Origin: JANWHF01 sp036276235
Lineage (GTDB): Bacteria; Planctomycetota; Phycisphaerae; Tepidisphaerales; Tepidisphaeraceae
Direction: 5' to 3'
Length of the DNA stretch: 7,318 nt
Assembly: GCA_036276235.1 (NCBI GenBank)
Contig: DATBDZ010000172.1
Coordinates: 1 to 7,318, forward strand
Below, piece by piece: positions 5,315 through 7,318 of the stretch; the stretch's first letter is position 1; every line of letters starts with the position of its first letter. Made by a program: the position numbers and the translations under genes. Below the pieces are notes generated by a model. The model was given only the letters and a program-made list of their open reading frames with translations. It searched no databases and had not been told where the DNA came from.

Positions 5315-7318
5315 ATGATCGCCAAACTGATCAAACTCTCGGTCAACAACAAGCTGCTTGTGCTGCTTGCGACTGCCGCATTGTTGGTTGCTGGCATCTG
5401 GTCAATTTTCCACAGCAGCATCGACGCCATTCCGGACTTGTCTGATGTGCAGGTGATCGTGCTGACCGACTACGCCGGCCAGGCGCCGCAGGTGGTTGAG
5501 GATCAGGTCACCTATCCGCTCACGACGGCGCTCGCGGGTGTCGGCGCGAAATCGGTCCGCGGGTTCAGCATGTTCGAGACGTCGATGGTCTATGTGATCT
5601 TCCCCGACGGCACGAGCCTGCGCGATGCGCGCGAGCGGGTGCTGGAATATCTGAATTATGCTCGCGATCGATTGCCGGCGGGCGTTGAGCCGCGCCTGGG
5701 GCCGGACGCCACAGGAGTCGGCTGGGTTTATCAATATGTCCTGCATCCCGGCTACTACGATCCCGCGCATCCGCGCGGGCTGTGGCGCGACGAAGGGCGC
5801 GGGTTGTGGTATGCGGCAGTCGCTGATGCGCCGGCCGATCGTCGTTCAATTCTTGTGAAGGTTCGCGCCTTCGATGCGCCGGGCATATCACCGCTCGGCG
5901 GCGCGGCGCTGCTTCTCTGCAATCAGGATTTGGCGTCGCTGCGCAGTGTGCAGGATTGGTATTTGCGATATCCGCTGACCGGAGTCCCCGGAGTCGCGGA
6001 AGTCGCCAGCATTGGTGGATTCGTCAAGGAATATCAGGTTGTCCTCAAGCCGGAAAAATTGCTCGCGTTCAACATCTCGATTCGCGATCTGATGATGGCA
6101 ATTCAGCGCTCGAATAACGACGTCGGCGGGTCGGTCATCGAGATGAGCGAGAACGAGTACATGATCCGCAGCCGCGCGTATCTGCGCGGGCTAAGCGATC
6201 TGGCGAAAGTTCCCGTCGGCATGGCAAAGGAAGGCACGCCGATATTTCTGAAGGATATCGCCACGCTGCAAATCGCCGGTGAAGAGCGGCGCGGCATCGG
6301 CGAATGGAACGGGCAGGGGGAAGCCGTCAGCGGAATCGTGATCGCCCGCTACGGCGCTAATGCCTGGCAGGTCATCAAGGACGCCAAGGCAAAACTCGTG
6401 GAGCTTGAGGACGGCCTGCCGCCGGGCGTTGCGATTCAGACGGCTTACGATCGCTCGCAACTTATCGAGCGCTCGATTCACACACTGAGCCACACGCTGC
6501 TGGAAGAGATGATCGTCGTCTCGCTGATTTGCCTGCTGTTTCTGCTGCATGGCCGCAGCGCGCTGGTGGCGATCTTCGTCATCCCGTGCAGCATGCTGGC
6601 GAGCCTGCTGATCATGTCGCTGCTGGGGATCAACGCCAACATCATGAGCCTCGGCGGGATCGCGATCGCGATCGGTGTCGTCGTCGATAGCGCGATCGTC
6701 ATGATCGAAAACGCGCACAAACATCTGAATCGCGAGGAGCATCGGCTCGCCCTGGGCGAGCCGCCGCGCCCGCGAGCGCAGGTGATTCTCGAGGCGGCAA
6801 TCGAAGTCGGCCCCAGCCTCTTCTTTAGTCTGCTGATCATCACGGTGAGCTTCCTGCCGGTGTTCGTGCTCGGCGGAGAAAGCGGCCGGCTCTTCAAGCC
6901 GCTGGCTTACACCAAAACCTTCGCGATGGCCGCGGCGGCGATTCTTTCGGTGACGGTCATCCCGGTGTTGATGATCTATCTAATTACGCCAAGGCTCACG
7001 TCTGCCGTGCGTAGTCCAATTGCTCGGGTGTTTCTTCACGTCGCCGTAGTCGTCATCGGTGCGCTCGTCGTCGTGAGTAGCGCCTCCGCGCCGGGATTGC
7101 TCGGCGAATATCGCGTGTGGATTGTGATCGGAGCTTGCGCAATTGTCGCAATGTTGGTGATCCCGCAGCGGATCATTCACGAAGAGAGAAACCCCATCAG
7201 CCGCGCGTTGCAGTTGCTTTACGAGCCGTTCTTTCGCTTTGCGATTGGGCTCCGCTGGCCGCTGTTGATCCTTGCAGTGGCGTTCATTGCCTCGGCGATC
7301 TGGCCCTTCCGTCAGCTC
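5315..7318 (+). CDS. cusA: CusA-type heavy-metal RND efflux pump, 3' end outside window
   Basis: The frame is open for 668 codons to the right edge; complete CusA is about 1047 aa. It is a proton-driven inner-membrane exporter working with the adaptor just upstream. TM1 is at 10-33, porter-domain residues follow, and TM2-TM6 span about 395-556. TM4 carries the signature NIMSLGGIAIAIG then VDSAIVMIENAHK, with D458 matching the essential CusA Asp405. Methionines M444, M463, M538 and M553 align by spacing with CusA M391, M410, M486 and M501; M403 is Val456. This pattern favours monovalent Cu/Ag over Zn/Co. Two features are odd: an insertion of about 61 residues at 144-204 in the porter domain, and one of about 65 residues at 561-625 with two added hydrophobic segments before TM7 (about 647-664). 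The periplasmic Met triad region lies beyond the window. The start is fixed by a stop at 5300-5302; no Shine-Dalgarno is visible, so translational coupling is likely. Confidence 0.93.
   Translation, partial: MIAKLIKLSVNNKLLVLLATAALLVAGIWSIFHSSIDAIPDLSDVQVIVLTDYAGQAPQVVEDQVTYPLTTALAGVGAKSVRGFSMFETSMVYVIFPDGTSLRDARERVLEYLNYARDRLPAGVEPRLGPDATGVGWVYQYVLHPGYYDPAHPRGLWRDEGRGLWYAAVADAPADRRSILVKVRAFDAPGISPLGGAALLLCNQDLASLRSVQDWYLRYPLTGVPGVAEVASIGGFVKEYQVVLKPEKLLAFNISIRDLMMAIQRSNNDVGGSVIEMSENEYMIRSRAYLRGLSDLAKVPVGMAKEGTPIFLKDIATLQIAGEERRGIGEWNGQGEAVSGIVIARYGANAWQVIKDAKAKLVELEDGLPPGVAIQTAYDRSQLIERSIHTLSHTLLEEMIVVSLICLLFLLHGRSALVAIFVIPCSMLASLLIMSLLGINANIMSLGGIAIAIGVVVDSAIVMIENAHKHLNREEHRLALGEPPRPRAQVILEAAIEVGPSLFFSLLIITVSFLPVFVLGGESGRLFKPLAYTKTFAMAAAAILSVTVIPVLMIYLITPRLTSAVRSPIARVFLHVAVVVIGALVVVSSASAPGLLGEYRVWIVIGACAIVAMLVIPQRIIHEERNPISRALQLLYEPFFRFAIGLRWPLLILAVAFIASAIWPFRQL

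Noticed and set aside
6191..6742. 183-codon open frame on the minus strand rich in Asp, Arg, Gln and His
   Set aside because: It is antisense to the conserved TM2-TM4 region of the pump; the low-complexity composition is what GC-rich membrane-protein codons give on the opposite strand.

Overview
The window looks like a piece of a GC-rich Planctomycetota chromosome. The main evidence is a gene for the planctomycete-type cytochrome c family (PSCyt1/PSCyt2/PSD1, also called DUF1549/DUF1553). Supporting evidence is a set of dispersed palindromic repeats whose chance translations (such as GGQCPPY, SPLSTGER and GTGFQPV) I recall from spurious ORFs in planctomycete genomes. No tRNA, rRNA, CRISPR array, transposase or integrase was seen.

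Left part, minus strand. Positions 1-1650 hold the N-terminal 550 codons of a secreted planctomycete cytochrome c protein that runs off the left edge. A 264-bp spacer with three strong palindromes separates it from an unrecognised 221-aa protein with one membrane anchor (1915-2580). A 299-bp divergent gap (2581-2879) follows. It carries a 126-bp inverted-repeat element (2660-2785) and no gene.

Right part, plus strand. It opens with a small HExxH putative zinc metallopeptidase (2880-3290) and a short secreted Cys/His-rich protein (about 3380-3805). A 228-bp spacer with another palindrome family comes next. After it lies a heavy-metal RND efflux pair: a CusB-type periplasmic adaptor carrying an N-terminal heavy-metal-binding domain (4034-5290), then 24 bp later a CusA-type inner-membrane pump (5315 to the right edge, 668 codons present).

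How the genes work together. The adaptor and pump should form the inner-membrane and periplasmic parts of a Cu(I)/Ag(I)-type export machine. The pump keeps most of the transmembrane methionines of the E. coli CusA relay. The Cys/His-rich secreted protein just upstream is a plausible periplasmic metal-binding accessory, which is an inference from composition and position. No outer-membrane channel (CusC/TolC type) or regulator is visible, so these must be elsewhere if present.

The most unusual content is in the pump. It has an approximately 61-residue insertion in the periplasmic porter domain, part of which resembles a heavy-metal-binding domain that has lost its cysteines. It also has an approximately 65-residue insertion with two extra hydrophobic segments between the usual TM6 and TM7.
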